64,000 nucleotides of DNA from Bacteroides sp. (GTDB lineage: Bacteria; Bacteroidota; Bacteroidia; Bacteroidales; Bacteroidaceae). The position numbers and the translations under genes are program-made. The notes below the pieces were generated by a model, which did no database searches, was not told the origin of the DNA, and saw only the letters and a program-made list of their open reading frames with translations. The stretch is taken from positions 124,001 to 188,000 of the forward strand of contig NZ_JAQVBV010000007.1 of NCBI RefSeq assembly GCF_028690125.1, in the 5' to 3' direction. Shown in pieces: positions 54,440 through 62,588 of this stretch (the first letter of the stretch is position 1; every line of letters begins with the position of its first letter).

Positions 54440-54608
54440 GCAGAACTCTTGGGAGTAAGTATGAACCACCGTATTACTTGGAGACAGGTCACTGTTAAAG
54501 GTGCAATAGTCATGATTTGGCTATAAATCGGCTACCCGTATTGGTGATCAGACTGCATATGTAGGGACTATTGTAGCGAGATGGTTCATTCTACAAATAG
54601 GAGGTTAA
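54440..54608 (+). pseudogene. Frameshifted remnant of a membrane-protein gene
   Basis: One reading gives AELLGVSMNHRITWRQVTVKG and then AIVMIWL before a stop. A shift of frame continues as ATRIGDQTAYVGTIVARWFI and ends at a TAA at 54606-54608. The two parts together look like the C-terminal end of a polytopic membrane protein, perhaps a transporter, but I do not recognise the family. The 334 bases from 54296 to 54629 hold nothing else except the inverted repeat at 54381. Confidence 0.35.
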
Positions 54609-54629
54609 ACATAAACATGGATAGTACCT

Positions 54630-54887
54630 TTACTTTAGATTTCTAAGATACTTACGTATTTTCTGCATTATTTTTATTCCCATCATTACTCCATCAAATA
54701 CTGCCATACCTGTATTGAATGAGCGCATAATGGCATTTGCTTTATTATTCTCCGGTGCGAGAGGAGCAAATATTTCGCGTACAGTAGCCGTCATAGCTTG
54801 CTTTTGTAATTGAATTTCGGCTAACAGTTCCTTTTTGCGTTGGCTTATTTCTTCTATCGTTATTTTTTGGGGGATTTGTGTGTTCAT
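54630..54887 (-). CDS. Small helical protein of unknown function
   Basis: An 85-residue protein, mainly helical. The first 45 residues have a coiled-coil look (EEISQRKKELLAEIQLQKQAM), then a small hydrophobic patch near residues 60-72 (TGMAVFDGVMMGIKIM) and a basic C-terminus (RKYLRNLK). It starts 3 bases after the stop of the holin-like gene, so the three small genes here form one operon. I do not recognise a family; a peripheral membrane role is inferred from the neighbours. Confidence 0.72.
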   Translation of the reverse strand: MNTQIPQKITIEEISQRKKELLAEIQLQKQAMTATVREIFAPLAPENNKANAIMRSFNTGMAVFDGVMMGIKIMQKIRKYLRNLK

Positions 54888-54890
54888 GGC

Positions 54891-55253
54891 TTACTTATTT
54901 GAATCTGTTAAAAATAAACTTGCAAGGAAGTGTACCATTGGAGAAATGATGAATTGCTTGCGGAACATGATGACAGTGATAATGAGCAAAATGTTTATAC
55001 CTGCTATTATAGAAAAACTAATCATTAAGCCGCCAACTATAGGTTCCAAAATATATGCTAATGCAAAAAGCAGGTAAAACAGGGCCACCATGGCAAGGAT
55101 AATAAGAACAAAGACCATAATTAATGTAGAAAGAAGTATGGCTAACTTCTCTGTAATCTCTAATTTTGTGTATTCTTTTTGAAGTTCCAAATATTTTTTG
55201 AACTCGAAAAACAATTGTTGAAAGTTCTCAATACTTTTATCGTCTGCAAACAT
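54891..55253 (-). CDS. Phage-holin-like membrane protein (DUF1469 type)
   Basis: A 120-residue protein with an N-terminal amphipathic helix (MFADDKSIENFQQLFFEFKKYLELQKEY) and two to three hydrophobic helices (KLAILLSTLIMVFVLIILAMVALFYLLFALAYI and MISFSIIAGINILLIITVIMF). This is the pattern of the Phage_holin_3_6/DUF1469 family, which is common in Bacteroidota next to YtxH proteins and is not of phage origin here. It lies 28 bases after the YtxH gene and 3 bases before the small helical protein gene. Confidence 0.8.
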   Translation of the reverse strand: MFADDKSIENFQQLFFEFKKYLELQKEYTKLEITEKLAILLSTLIMVFVLIILAMVALFYLLFALAYILEPIVGGLMISFSIIAGINILLIITVIMFRKQFIISPMVHFLASLFLTDSNK

Positions 55254-55281
55254 GATCGCTCTGTTTTAGTCCTTTTTTACT

Positions 55282-55491
55282 TTATTCTGCTATTTCTCCT
55301 TTCATCTCAGCTGCAATTTCATCAACGAGATTTTCCATCTCGCTGCGATTCAGCTTGATACCTTTTTTACGAAGAATTTCTGCAATTTTATGACGGGTGT
55401 CTTCTCCTTTTTCCGGAGCGAACAAAATACCAAGGGCTGCACCTACGGCTGCACCACCTAGAAAAGCTGCTAATACATTTAATCCTTTCAT
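55282..55491 (-). CDS. YtxH-domain protein
   Basis: A 69-residue protein with the YtxH pattern: one glycine- and alanine-rich membrane helix (LAAFLGGAAVGAALGILFAPEKGEDTRHKIAEILRKKG), followed by a charged helix. YtxH-type proteins belong to stress-induced envelope operons. It starts the three-gene operon and has a -7 box upstream. The name is by family only. Confidence 0.85.
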   Translation of the reverse strand: MKGLNVLAAFLGGAAVGAALGILFAPEKGEDTRHKIAEILRKKGIKLNRSEMENLVDEIAAEMKGEIAE

Positions 55492-55519
55492 ATCTTTAAA
55501 ATTTTAAATGAGAATATCA

Positions 55520-55527
55520 CAAATATA
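55520..55527 (-). promoter_or_regulatory. -7 box for the YtxH operon
   Basis: The minus strand reads TATATTTG, about 29 bases upstream of the YtxH start at 55491. Confidence 0.45.
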
Positions 55528-55570
55528 ACATTTATATCGATAAGTTGTTCTCGAATGATGAAAAAATTAA

Positions 55571-56821
55571 TTAGTTTTTACTCATCTTTTTTCTTCGCCA
55601 ATAGTCTCCATTTGATCGACTACCGTGGTAGGATTTTTTTTCTTTGGCTTTAACTTTGATTTCTTCTGCTTTTTCGTTCTGCGCTATAATGCCTTCTTGT
55701 GTGATGAATGGATGATCTTTGATAACTGGTATATTTTTACCAATTAATTTTTGGATATCTTTCAGATAAGGTAGTTCTTCGGATTCACAAAAAGAGATTG
55801 CTGTGCCCTCATGTCCTGCACGACCCGTACGTCCGATACGGTGAACATATGTTTCCGGTACGTTGGGTAACTCGTAGTTGATGACATGAGAAAGTAAATC
55901 AACGTCAATTCCTCGGGCAGCTATATCTGTGGCAATTAATGCTCGGAGACTATGGCTTTTGAAGTTAGTCAGTGCACGTTGGCGAGCATTTTGCGTTTTA
56001 TTACCATGTATGGCTTCTGCACCAATTCCGGCTTTTGTCAGGATGCGTGCTAATTTATCTGCACCGTGTTTTGTGCGGGTAAAAATAAGTACGGATTCAA
56101 TAGATGGATTTTTTAGCAGGTGAATCAATAAATCCTTTTTCAGTTGTTTCTCTACAAAATAGACTGATTGGGAAATAGTATCTACGGTTGAAGAGGCAGG
56201 TGTTACTTCTACTTTTTCCGGATTAGTCAGCATAGAGTTTGCCAATTTCTCGATTTCAGGTGGCATTGTTGCCGAGAAAAAGAGGGTTTGACGTTGGGCC
56301 GGGATTAGTTTTAAAATGCGTTTGATATCATGTATAAATCCCATATCTAACATACGGTCTGCTTCGTCCAATACAAAGAAGTCAAGAGCTTTAAGGGAAA
56401 TATAGTTTTGGGTTATCAAATCTAATAACCTTCCCGGGGTAGCGACTAATATTTGAACTCCTGCCCGCAAAGCATCTGTCTGTGGCTTTTGTCCAACACC
56501 ACCGAAGATGACGGTATGTTTTATTCCGGTGTATCGTCCGTAAGCTTCGAAGCATTCACCAATTTGAATGGCTAGTTCGCGAGTTGGAGTTAAAATGAGG
56601 GCTTTTATATTTTTCCTCTGGTCTGTTTTATACAATTTTTGTAGGATTGGAAGCGAAAAGGCAGCTGTTTTTCCTGTACCTGTCTGTGCACAACCTAATA
56701 AATCTTTTCCACGAAGTACAATTGGGATAGCCTGTTCTTGGATGGGAGTTGGGGTAGTATAACCCTCTTGTTGCAGAGCTTTTAAAAGTGGCTCTATTAA
56801 GTTCAAATTTTCAAAATTCAT
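55571..56821 (-). CDS. DEAD-box RNA helicase (RhlE-like)
   Basis: A 416-residue ATP-dependent RNA helicase. Motifs in order are the Q-motif region ([13 protein letters not shown]), Walker A AQTGTGKT at 45-52, [21 protein letters not shown] and [10 protein letters not shown]. The C-terminal tail is short and basic ([28 protein letters not shown]), as in RhlE-group proteins that act on ribosomes and in cold growth. Monocistronic with its own -7 box; the divergent neighbour is the SDR gene. Confidence 0.95.
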   Translation of the reverse strand: MNFENLNLIEPLLKALQQEGYTTPTPIQEQAIPIVLRGKDLLGCAQTGTGKTAAFSLPILQKLYKTDQRKNIKALILTPTRELAIQIGECFEAYGRYTGIKHTVIFGGVGQKPQTDALRAGVQILVATPGRLLDLITQNYISLKALDFFVLDEADRMLDMGFIHDIKRILKLIPAQRQTLFFSATMPPEIEKLANSMLTNPEKVEVTPASSTVDTISQSVYFVEKQLKKDLLIHLLKNPSIESVLIFTRTKHGADKLARILTKAGIGAEAIHGNKTQNARQRALTNFKSHSLRALIATDIAARGIDVDLLSHVINYELPNVPETYVHRIGRTGRAGHEGTAISFCESEELPYLKDIQKLIGKNIPVIKDHPFITQEGIIAQNEKAEEIKVKAKEKKSYHGSRSNGDYWRRKKMSKN

Positions 56822-56865
56822 GTAAAATAGTTGAATAAGCCTCGCGGCTTTGTTATATGATTGTA

Positions 56866-56873
56866 CAAAGATA
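56866..56873 (-). promoter_or_regulatory. -7 box for the helicase gene
   Basis: The minus strand reads TATCTTTG about 45 bases before the helicase start. No -33 element is evident. Confidence 0.45.
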
Positions 56874-56960
56874 CGATCTGGTGAGAAGTATTCATTTTTT
56901 TATGAAACGGTTTAATCTTATTTAACTAGACTTGGGGGCTAACTAATGAATGTTAAGGCG

Positions 56961-56968
56961 TACTTTTG
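56961..56968 (+). promoter_or_regulatory. -7 box for the SDR gene (TACTTTTG)
   Basis: This exact TAnnTTTG match lies 28 bases before the SDR start codon at 56996. Confidence 0.5.
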
Positions 56969-56995
56969 TGTTTTGATATTGTAAAATGAAACATA

Positions 56996-57766
56996 ATGGA
57001 AGCAAAGATTGTTTTTATAACAGGTGCGAGTAGCGGAATTGGTGAAGGTTGTGCTCGAAAATTTGCATCACAAGGGTGGAATCTGATTTTGAATGCACGT
57101 ACTGTGTCGAAACTTGAAAAACTAAAATCAGAATTGGAAGCTGAATATGGTGTGAAAGTTTGTGTTTTGCCTTTTGATGTACGCGACCGCAAGCAGGCTG
57201 CTGCAGTATTGGAGGCTTTGCCTGAAACATGGAGAGGCATTGATGTGTTAATAAATAATGCGGGATTAGTAATCGGAGTTGATAAAGAGTTTGAAGGAGA
57301 ACTGGATGAATGGGATATTATGATAGATACGAATATCAAAGCATTACTGGCTATGACACGTCTGGTTGTTCCCGGCATGGTGGAGCGAGGCCGTGGGCAT
57401 GTTATTAATATTGGTTCTATTGCCGGTGATGCGGCATATCCGGGAGGTAGTGTTTATTGTGCTACTAAGGCTGCTGTAAAGACTCTTTCAGATGGTCTCC
57501 GAATTGATTTAGTAGACACTCCACTGAGAGTTACGAATATAAAACCGGGGATGGTGGAAACGAATTTTACTGTGGTACGATACAGAGGTGATAAGCAGGC
57601 AGCAGATAATTTTTACAAGGGTATTCGTCCATTGACAGGAGATGATATTGCCGAGACGGTATATTTTGCTGCGTCGGCTCCTGCACATATTCAGATTGCT
57701 GAAGTGCTTTTGATGCCAACTTATCAAGCTACAGGAACTATTTCTTATAAGAAGAAGGTGGAATAA
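56996..57766 (+). CDS. SDR-family oxidoreductase (YdfG-like)
   Basis: A 256-residue classical short-chain dehydrogenase. Cofactor motif TGASSGIGEG at residues 9-18, NNAG near residue 90, and the catalytic Ser-Tyr-Lys in INIGSIAGDAAYPGGSVYCATKAAVK (Tyr-x3-Lys) are all present. The profile resembles YdfG/serine dehydrogenase-type proteins that reduce 3-hydroxy acids and malonic semialdehyde with NADP, but no substrate is assured. It is monocistronic and divergent from the helicase gene. Confidence 0.9.
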   Translation: MEAKIVFITGASSGIGEGCARKFASQGWNLILNARTVSKLEKLKSELEAEYGVKVCVLPFDVRDRKQAAAVLEALPETWRGIDVLINNAGLVIGVDKEFEGELDEWDIMIDTNIKALLAMTRLVVPGMVERGRGHVINIGSIAGDAAYPGGSVYCATKAAVKTLSDGLRIDLVDTPLRVTNIKPGMVETNFTVVRYRGDKQAADNFYKGIRPLTGDDIAETVYFAASAPAHIQIAEVLLMPTYQATGTISYKKKVE

Positions 57767-57882
57767 ACGTTTTTTCAATGGATTTCTTTTGCCGGATGAT
57801 AAAATTTCTATTATTTTGTTGCCGGAAACTAAATACAAGTAGATGATAATATTGAATTATTAATTAAAACAAAGTATAAGGT

Positions 57883-58371
57883 ATGAAAAAATTGGTCGTA
57901 TTAGGAATGGGGGTATGCATTATGTTCGCATTTGCCTCTTGTAAATCTAGTGAAAGCGCCTATAAAAAAGCTTACGAGAAAGCTAAACAACAAGAGTTGG
58001 CTGAACCTCAAGTTGAGGCTCCGGTAGAAGTAACTCCGGTTGTGACTACTCCTGTTACTACAACGAAGACAACTGATACTTCTGGTGTACGTCAGGAAAA
58101 AGTGACTGTAATTTCCGGTAATCAGGGATTGAAGGATTTCAGCGTTATTGTTGGTAGCTTTAGCGTAAAAGCAAATGCTGAAGGCTTGAAAGACTGGTTA
58201 GATGCACAAGGTTACAAAGCTACGATTGTATTTAATGCTGAAAAAGCAATGTATCGTGTAGCTGCAAGCTCTTTCGCTGATAAACCTTCTGCAGCTGAAG
58301 CGCGTGACGCAATTAAAGCTAAATATCCAAGTCGTTTTAAGGATGCTTGGTTGTTATATCGTATTAATTAA
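57883..58371 (+). CDS. SPOR-domain lipoprotein
   Basis: A 162-residue envelope protein with a lipobox (IMFAFASC) at residue 20 and a C-terminal SPOR domain from about residue 85 (KDFSVIVGSFSVKANAEGLKDWLDAQGYKATIVFNAEKAMYRV). The centre is a Pro/Val/Thr-rich linker (EAPVEVTPVVTTPVTTTKTTDT). SPOR domains bind peptidoglycan lacking stem peptides and place proteins at the division site. A small hairpin terminator follows. Confidence 0.92.
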   Translation: MKKLVVLGMGVCIMFAFASCKSSESAYKKAYEKAKQQELAEPQVEAPVEVTPVVTTPVTTTKTTDTSGVRQEKVTVISGNQGLKDFSVIVGSFSVKANAEGLKDWLDAQGYKATIVFNAEKAMYRVAASSFADKPSAAEARDAIKAKYPSRFKDAWLLYRIN

Positions 58372-58423
58372 TTTCTTTTTGGTAATATATCGGGAGGAAT
58401 ATGTATTATGTCCCGAAAATAAG

Positions 58424-58455
58424 AAGGCGGTAACTGGGAAGTTACTGCCTTTTTA
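58424..58455 (+). terminator. Terminator of the SPOR gene
   Basis: Arms GGCGGTAACT and AGTTACTGCC with a 4-base loop are followed by TTTTT. Confidence 0.9.
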
Positions 58456-58551
58456 TTAGAGTTGTATGAATATATTTTTAGATTTATTTGTTCTACTACT
58501 AAAAGAAGTTATAAATGAGGGGTGCGAAACTTTTTTAGCAAAGAAAGTTTT

Positions 58552-58559
58552 TACTTTTG
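58552..58559 (+). promoter_or_regulatory. -7 box of the sulfate activation operon (TACTTTTG)
   Basis: This exact TAnnTTTG match lies 64 bases before cysQ. A T-rich run at 58531-58536 may serve as -33 element, at slightly short spacing. Confidence 0.5.
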
Positions 58560-58623
58560 TCAATTCTTAATTTAGGAGATTTATGCCCTTGATTGATAGG
58601 TAAAATTTAATATAAAGATTCTG

Positions 58624-59448
58624 ATGGAACAAAGATATGTAATGGCTGCTATTGATGCGGCGTTGAAAGCGGGGGAGAAGATTCTCTCTATTTATAATGA
58701 TCCAACATCGGATTTTGAAATAGAGAGGAAAGCGGACAACTCTCCTTTAACGATAGCAGATCGGAAGGCTCATGAAGTGATCGTTTCGATTCTGAATGAT
58801 ACTCCTTTCCCGGTTCTTAGTGAAGAAGGCAAGCATTTGAATTATTCTTTTAGACGCGAATGGGAAGCTTTATGGATTGTAGATCCATTGGACGGAACAA
58901 AAGAGTTTATTAAACGTAATGGAGAATTTACAGTGAATATCGCTTTGGTGCAGAGATCAGTTCCTGTGGTCGGCGTTATTTATGTTCCTGTGAGTAAGGA
59001 GTTATATTTTGCTGTTGAAGGTAAAGGTGCTTATAAATGTACTGATATCATCAGTATTGAAGATGATGAAGTAACATTGGAACAGTTGATGATGAGATCG
59101 GAAAGATTACCATTGAAAGAGATCCGTGACCATTTTATTTTGGTTGCTTCCCGATCTCATTTGACATCTGAAACTGAAGTATATATTGAAGGATTGAAGA
59201 AAAAACACGGCACTATTGAATTAATATCGAGTGGAAGTTCTATTAAAATCTGTCTGGTTGCTGAAGGCAAAGCTGATGTATATCCACGTTTTGCTCCGAC
59301 AATGGAGTGGGACACAGCTGCCGGGCATGCAATTGCCAGGGCTGCCGGAATGGAACTGTATCAAGTAGGTAAAGAGGAACCTCTTCGGTATAACAAAGAA
59401 GATTTATTAAATCCGTGGTTTATTGTTGAGAAAAAAAGAGAACACTAA
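58624..59448 (+). CDS. cysQ: 3'(2'),5'-bisphosphate nucleotidase CysQ
   Basis: A 274-residue lithium-sensitive phosphatase of the inositol monophosphatase family that turns PAP into AMP, so that sulfotransferase and PAPS-using reactions are not blocked. Motifs are KADNSPLTIADRKAH, LSEEGKH (metal Glu-Glu), IVDPLDGTKEFIKRNGEFTVNIAL (metal Asp and Gly-Thr) and MEWDTAAGHAI. It is the first gene of the sulfate activation operon. Confidence 0.95.
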   Translation: MEQRYVMAAIDAALKAGEKILSIYNDPTSDFEIERKADNSPLTIADRKAHEVIVSILNDTPFPVLSEEGKHLNYSFRREWEALWIVDPLDGTKEFIKRNGEFTVNIALVQRSVPVVGVIYVPVSKELYFAVEGKGAYKCTDIISIEDDEVTLEQLMMRSERLPLKEIRDHFILVASRSHLTSETEVYIEGLKKKHGTIELISSGSSIKICLVAEGKADVYPRFAPTMEWDTAAGHAIARAAGMELYQVGKEEPLRYNKEDLLNPWFIVEKKREH

Positions 59449-59459
59449 TTGATGTTTAT

Positions 59460-61013
59460 ATGACATTTGAAATTGTATTTGTACTATTGTCTTTATTAGG
59501 GATGGTGGCTGCTCTGATTGCTGATAAGATGCGTCCGGGGATGGTACTTTTTTCTGTAGTAGTCCTGTTTTTATGTGTTGGGATTCTGACTCCAAAAGAA
59601 ATGCTTGAGGGGTTTAGTAATAAAGGTATGATTACCGTTGCCCTCTTATTCTTGGTGAGTGAGGGTATTCGTCAATCCGGTACATTGGGACAAGTTATAA
59701 AGAAGTTGCTTCCACAAGGGCATACGACTGTCTTTAAGGCTCAGTTGCGTATATTGCCTTCGGTGGCTTTTATTTCTGCCTTTCTGAATAATACTCCGGT
59801 AGTCGTTATTTTTGCTCCTATTATCAAACATTGGGCTAAGTCAGTTAAACTTCCGGCAACAAAATTTCTGATTCCACTTTCATATGTGACGATTCTTGGA
59901 GGTATTTGTACTTTAATTGGTACTTCTACCAATTTGGTTGTGCACGGAATGATTCTAGAAGCAGGATTTGAAGGTTTTTCCATGTTTGAGTTGGGAAAAG
60001 TGGGAATTTTTATCGCTATTGCCGGTATTATTTATCTTCTACTTTTCTCTAAGCGACTTTTGCCGGATGCTCGTCCGGATACTGCTGTTCCGGATGAAGA
60101 AATAGAAGAAGGAGAAAAGCTGCATCGTGTAGAAGCTGTATTAGGTGCACGTTTCCCGGGCATTAATAAAAAATTGGGTGATTTTAATTTTCAACGCCAT
60201 TATGGGGCGGAGGTGAAAGAAATAAAGACCCGTAGTGGACAGCGTTTTGTTGCGAATCTGGATGAAGTGGTGCTTCGTGAAGGTGATACGCTTGTGGTAA
60301 TGGCTGATGATACGTTTATTCCGACATGGGGGGAGTCTTCTGTATTTGTGCTCTTGGCGAATGGTAATGATCCGGATGCTGCCGGCAAGAAAAAACGTTG
60401 GCTTGCTTTGATCCTATTGGTACTGATGATTGTTGGCGCAACAGTGGGTGAACTTCCTGCTACAAAAGAAATGTTTCCGGATATTAAACTGGATATGTTT
60501 TTCTTTGTTTCCATTACTACTATTGTAATGGCATGGAGTAACATATTTCCTGCACGTAAGTATACTAAGTATATTTCTTGGGATATCCTTATTACGATTG
60601 CTTGTGCATTTGCTATTAGTAAGGCAATGGTAAATTCGGGAGTCGCTGATAGTGTGGCTAAATTTATTATAGGATTGAGTGATGACTACGGACCACATGT
60701 ATTACTTGCCATGCTGTTTATTATAACTAATTTGTTTACTGAGTTAATTACTAACAATGCAGCAGCAGCTCTTTCATTTCCCTTGGCATTATCTATAGCA
60801 TCCCAATTAGGGGTAAGTCCGACACCGTTTTTTGTGGTGATTTGTATGGCTGCATCTGCCAGTTTTTCAACTCCAATTGGTTATCAGACTAATTTAATTG
60901 TTCAAGGTATTGGTAATTATAAGTTTACGGATTTTGTCCGTATTGGTTTACCCCTTAATATTATAACTTTTTTAATTTCTGTGATTCTGATTCCAATGAT
61001 TTGGAAGTTTTAA
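59460..61013 (+). CDS. SLC13-family transporter with RCK_C domain, likely sulfate
   Basis: A 517-residue inner-membrane transporter of the divalent anion:Na+ symporter family. The first helices have FLNNTPVVVIFAPII, which is the NTPVV family motif, and the second half has STNLVVHGMI and later SFSTPIGYQTNLIVQG. Between them is a soluble TrkA-C/RCK_C domain at about residues 205-295 (HRVEAVLGARFPGINKKLGDFNF, EVVLREGDTLVVMAD). Its position between cysQ and cysC suggests sulfate uptake. Homologues with RCK_C domains are common sulfate or dicarboxylate carriers. Confidence 0.88.
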   Translation: MTFEIVFVLLSLLGMVAALIADKMRPGMVLFSVVVLFLCVGILTPKEMLEGFSNKGMITVALLFLVSEGIRQSGTLGQVIKKLLPQGHTTVFKAQLRILPSVAFISAFLNNTPVVVIFAPIIKHWAKSVKLPATKFLIPLSYVTILGGICTLIGTSTNLVVHGMILEAGFEGFSMFELGKVGIFIAIAGIIYLLLFSKRLLPDARPDTAVPDEEIEEGEKLHRVEAVLGARFPGINKKLGDFNFQRHYGAEVKEIKTRSGQRFVANLDEVVLREGDTLVVMADDTFIPTWGESSVFVLLANGNDPDAAGKKKRWLALILLVLMIVGATVGELPATKEMFPDIKLDMFFFVSITTIVMAWSNIFPARKYTKYISWDILITIACAFAISKAMVNSGVADSVAKFIIGLSDDYGPHVLLAMLFIITNLFTELITNNAAAALSFPLALSIASQLGVSPTPFFVVICMAASASFSTPIGYQTNLIVQGIGNYKFTDFVRIGLPLNIITFLISVILIPMIWKF

Positions 61014-61029
61014 TAAATTAATTGTATAG

Positions 61030-61638
61030 ATGGAAGATAAAAATCATATATATCCTATATTTGACCGTATGATGACACGGCAGGACAAAGAAGAACTGTT
61101 GGGGCAGCATAGTGTGATGATTTGGTTTACCGGATTGAGTGGTTCGGGAAAAAGTACAATTGCCATTGCTTTGGAACGTGAGCTCCATAAGCGTGGATTA
61201 CTTTGCCGAATTCTGGATGGGGATAATATCCGTAGCGGGATTAACAATAATCTTGGATTTTCGGAGTCTGATCGTGTGGAAAATATTCGTCGTATTGCTG
61301 AAGTTTCTAAATTGTTTCTTGATAGTGGTATTATAACAATTGCTGCTTTTATCAGTCCCAACAATGATATTCGCGAGATGGCAGCTAATATTATAGGACA
61401 AAATGATTTTTTGGAGATTTTTGTAAGTACTCCATTAGAAGAGTGTGAAAAACGTGATGTAAAAGGATTGTATGCCAAAGCACGAAAAGGTGAAATTAAG
61501 AACTTTACGGGAATATCCGCTCCATTCGAGATGCCGGAACATCCGGCTTTGTCATTGGATACTTCAAAGCTGAGTTTGCAGGAGTCGGTAAATCGTTTGT
61601 TGGAAATTGTTTTGCCTAAAGTGAAAAGTATTGTTTAA
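61030..61638 (+). CDS. cysC: Adenylylsulfate (APS) kinase CysC
   Basis: A 202-residue kinase that makes PAPS from APS and ATP. The P-loop is GLSGSGKST, followed by LDGDNIRSGINNNLGFSESDRVENIRRIAEVSKLF, the APS-binding segment, and FISPNNDIREMA with the phospho-acceptor Ser region. LYAKARKGEIKNFTGISAPFE closes it. In Bacteroides PAPS feeds sulfotransferases and not only cysteine synthesis. Confidence 0.95.
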   Translation: MEDKNHIYPIFDRMMTRQDKEELLGQHSVMIWFTGLSGSGKSTIAIALERELHKRGLLCRILDGDNIRSGINNNLGFSESDRVENIRRIAEVSKLFLDSGIITIAAFISPNNDIREMAANIIGQNDFLEIFVSTPLEECEKRDVKGLYAKARKGEIKNFTGISAPFEMPEHPALSLDTSKLSLQESVNRLLEIVLPKVKSIV

Positions 61639-61666
61639 TAAGTAGAATAAAATCATTATTTAAGTA

Positions 61667-62575
61667 ATGGAAGAATATAAATTAAGCCACTTGAAGGAAC
61701 TCGAAGCTGAGTCTATTCATATTATCCGTGAAGTGGCGGCGGAATTTGAAAATCCTGTAATGCTTTATAGTATTGGTAAGGATTCTTCGGTTATGGTACG
61801 TTTGGCTGAAAAAGCTTTTTATCCCGGTAAAGTACCTTTTCCATTAATGCATATCGATTCAAAATGGAAATTTAAGGAAATGATTGAATTTCGTGATGAA
61901 TATGCAAAGAAATATGGTTGGAATCTGATTGTAGAAAGTAATATGGAGGCTTTCCATGCAGGGGTAGGACCTTTTACGCATGGAAGTAAAGTGCATACAG
62001 ACTTGATGAAAACGCAAGCTTTGCTGCGTTCGTTGGATAAATATAAGTTTGATGCAGCTTTTGGAGGTGCGCGCCGTGATGAGGAAAAGTCTCGTGCGAA
62101 AGAGCGTATTTTCTCTTTCCGTGATAAATTTCATCAATGGGATCCCAAAAATCAGCGTCCTGAGCTATGGGATATCTATAATGCCAGGGTACATAAGGGC
62201 GAAAGTATTCGTGTGTTTCCGTTGAGTAACTGGACCGAATTAGACATTTGGCAATATATTCGTTTGGAGAATATCCCTATTGTTCCGTTGTATTATGCAA
62301 AAGAACGTCCGGTTGTGACTATTGATGGTAATCTCATTATGGCAGATGATGACCGGCTACCGGAAAAATACCGCGACCAGATTGAAATGAAAATGGTTCG
62401 TTTCCGTACTTTGGGATGTTGGCCTCTGACGGGTGCTGTTGAGAGTGGAGCTGCGACTATTGAGGAAATTGTAGAGGAGATGATGACTACAACAAAGAGT
62501 GAGCGTACTACCCGTGTGATTGATTTTGATCAGGAAGCGAGTATGGAGCAGAAAAAACGTGAGGGATACTTTTAA
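61667..62575 (+). CDS. cysD: Sulfate adenylyltransferase subunit 2 CysD
   Basis: A 302-residue ATP sulfurylase catalytic subunit. The PP-loop is [13 protein letters not shown]; the family segments [45 protein letters not shown] and [16 protein letters not shown] are all present. It forms APS from sulfate and ATP together with the GTPase CysN, encoded 13 bases downstream. Confidence 0.97.
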   Translation: MEEYKLSHLKELEAESIHIIREVAAEFENPVMLYSIGKDSSVMVRLAEKAFYPGKVPFPLMHIDSKWKFKEMIEFRDEYAKKYGWNLIVESNMEAFHAGVGPFTHGSKVHTDLMKTQALLRSLDKYKFDAAFGGARRDEEKSRAKERIFSFRDKFHQWDPKNQRPELWDIYNARVHKGESIRVFPLSNWTELDIWQYIRLENIPIVPLYYAKERPVVTIDGNLIMADDDRLPEKYRDQIEMKMVRFRTLGCWPLTGAVESGAATIEEIVEEMMTTTKSERTTRVIDFDQEASMEQKKREGYF

Positions 62576-62588
62576 ATTCTAGAAAGTG

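Noticed and set aside
54891..55253. Holin-like gene as evidence for a prophage
   Set aside because: The family is a common chromosomal one in Bacteroidota beside YtxH; there are no capsid, terminase or integrase genes nearby.
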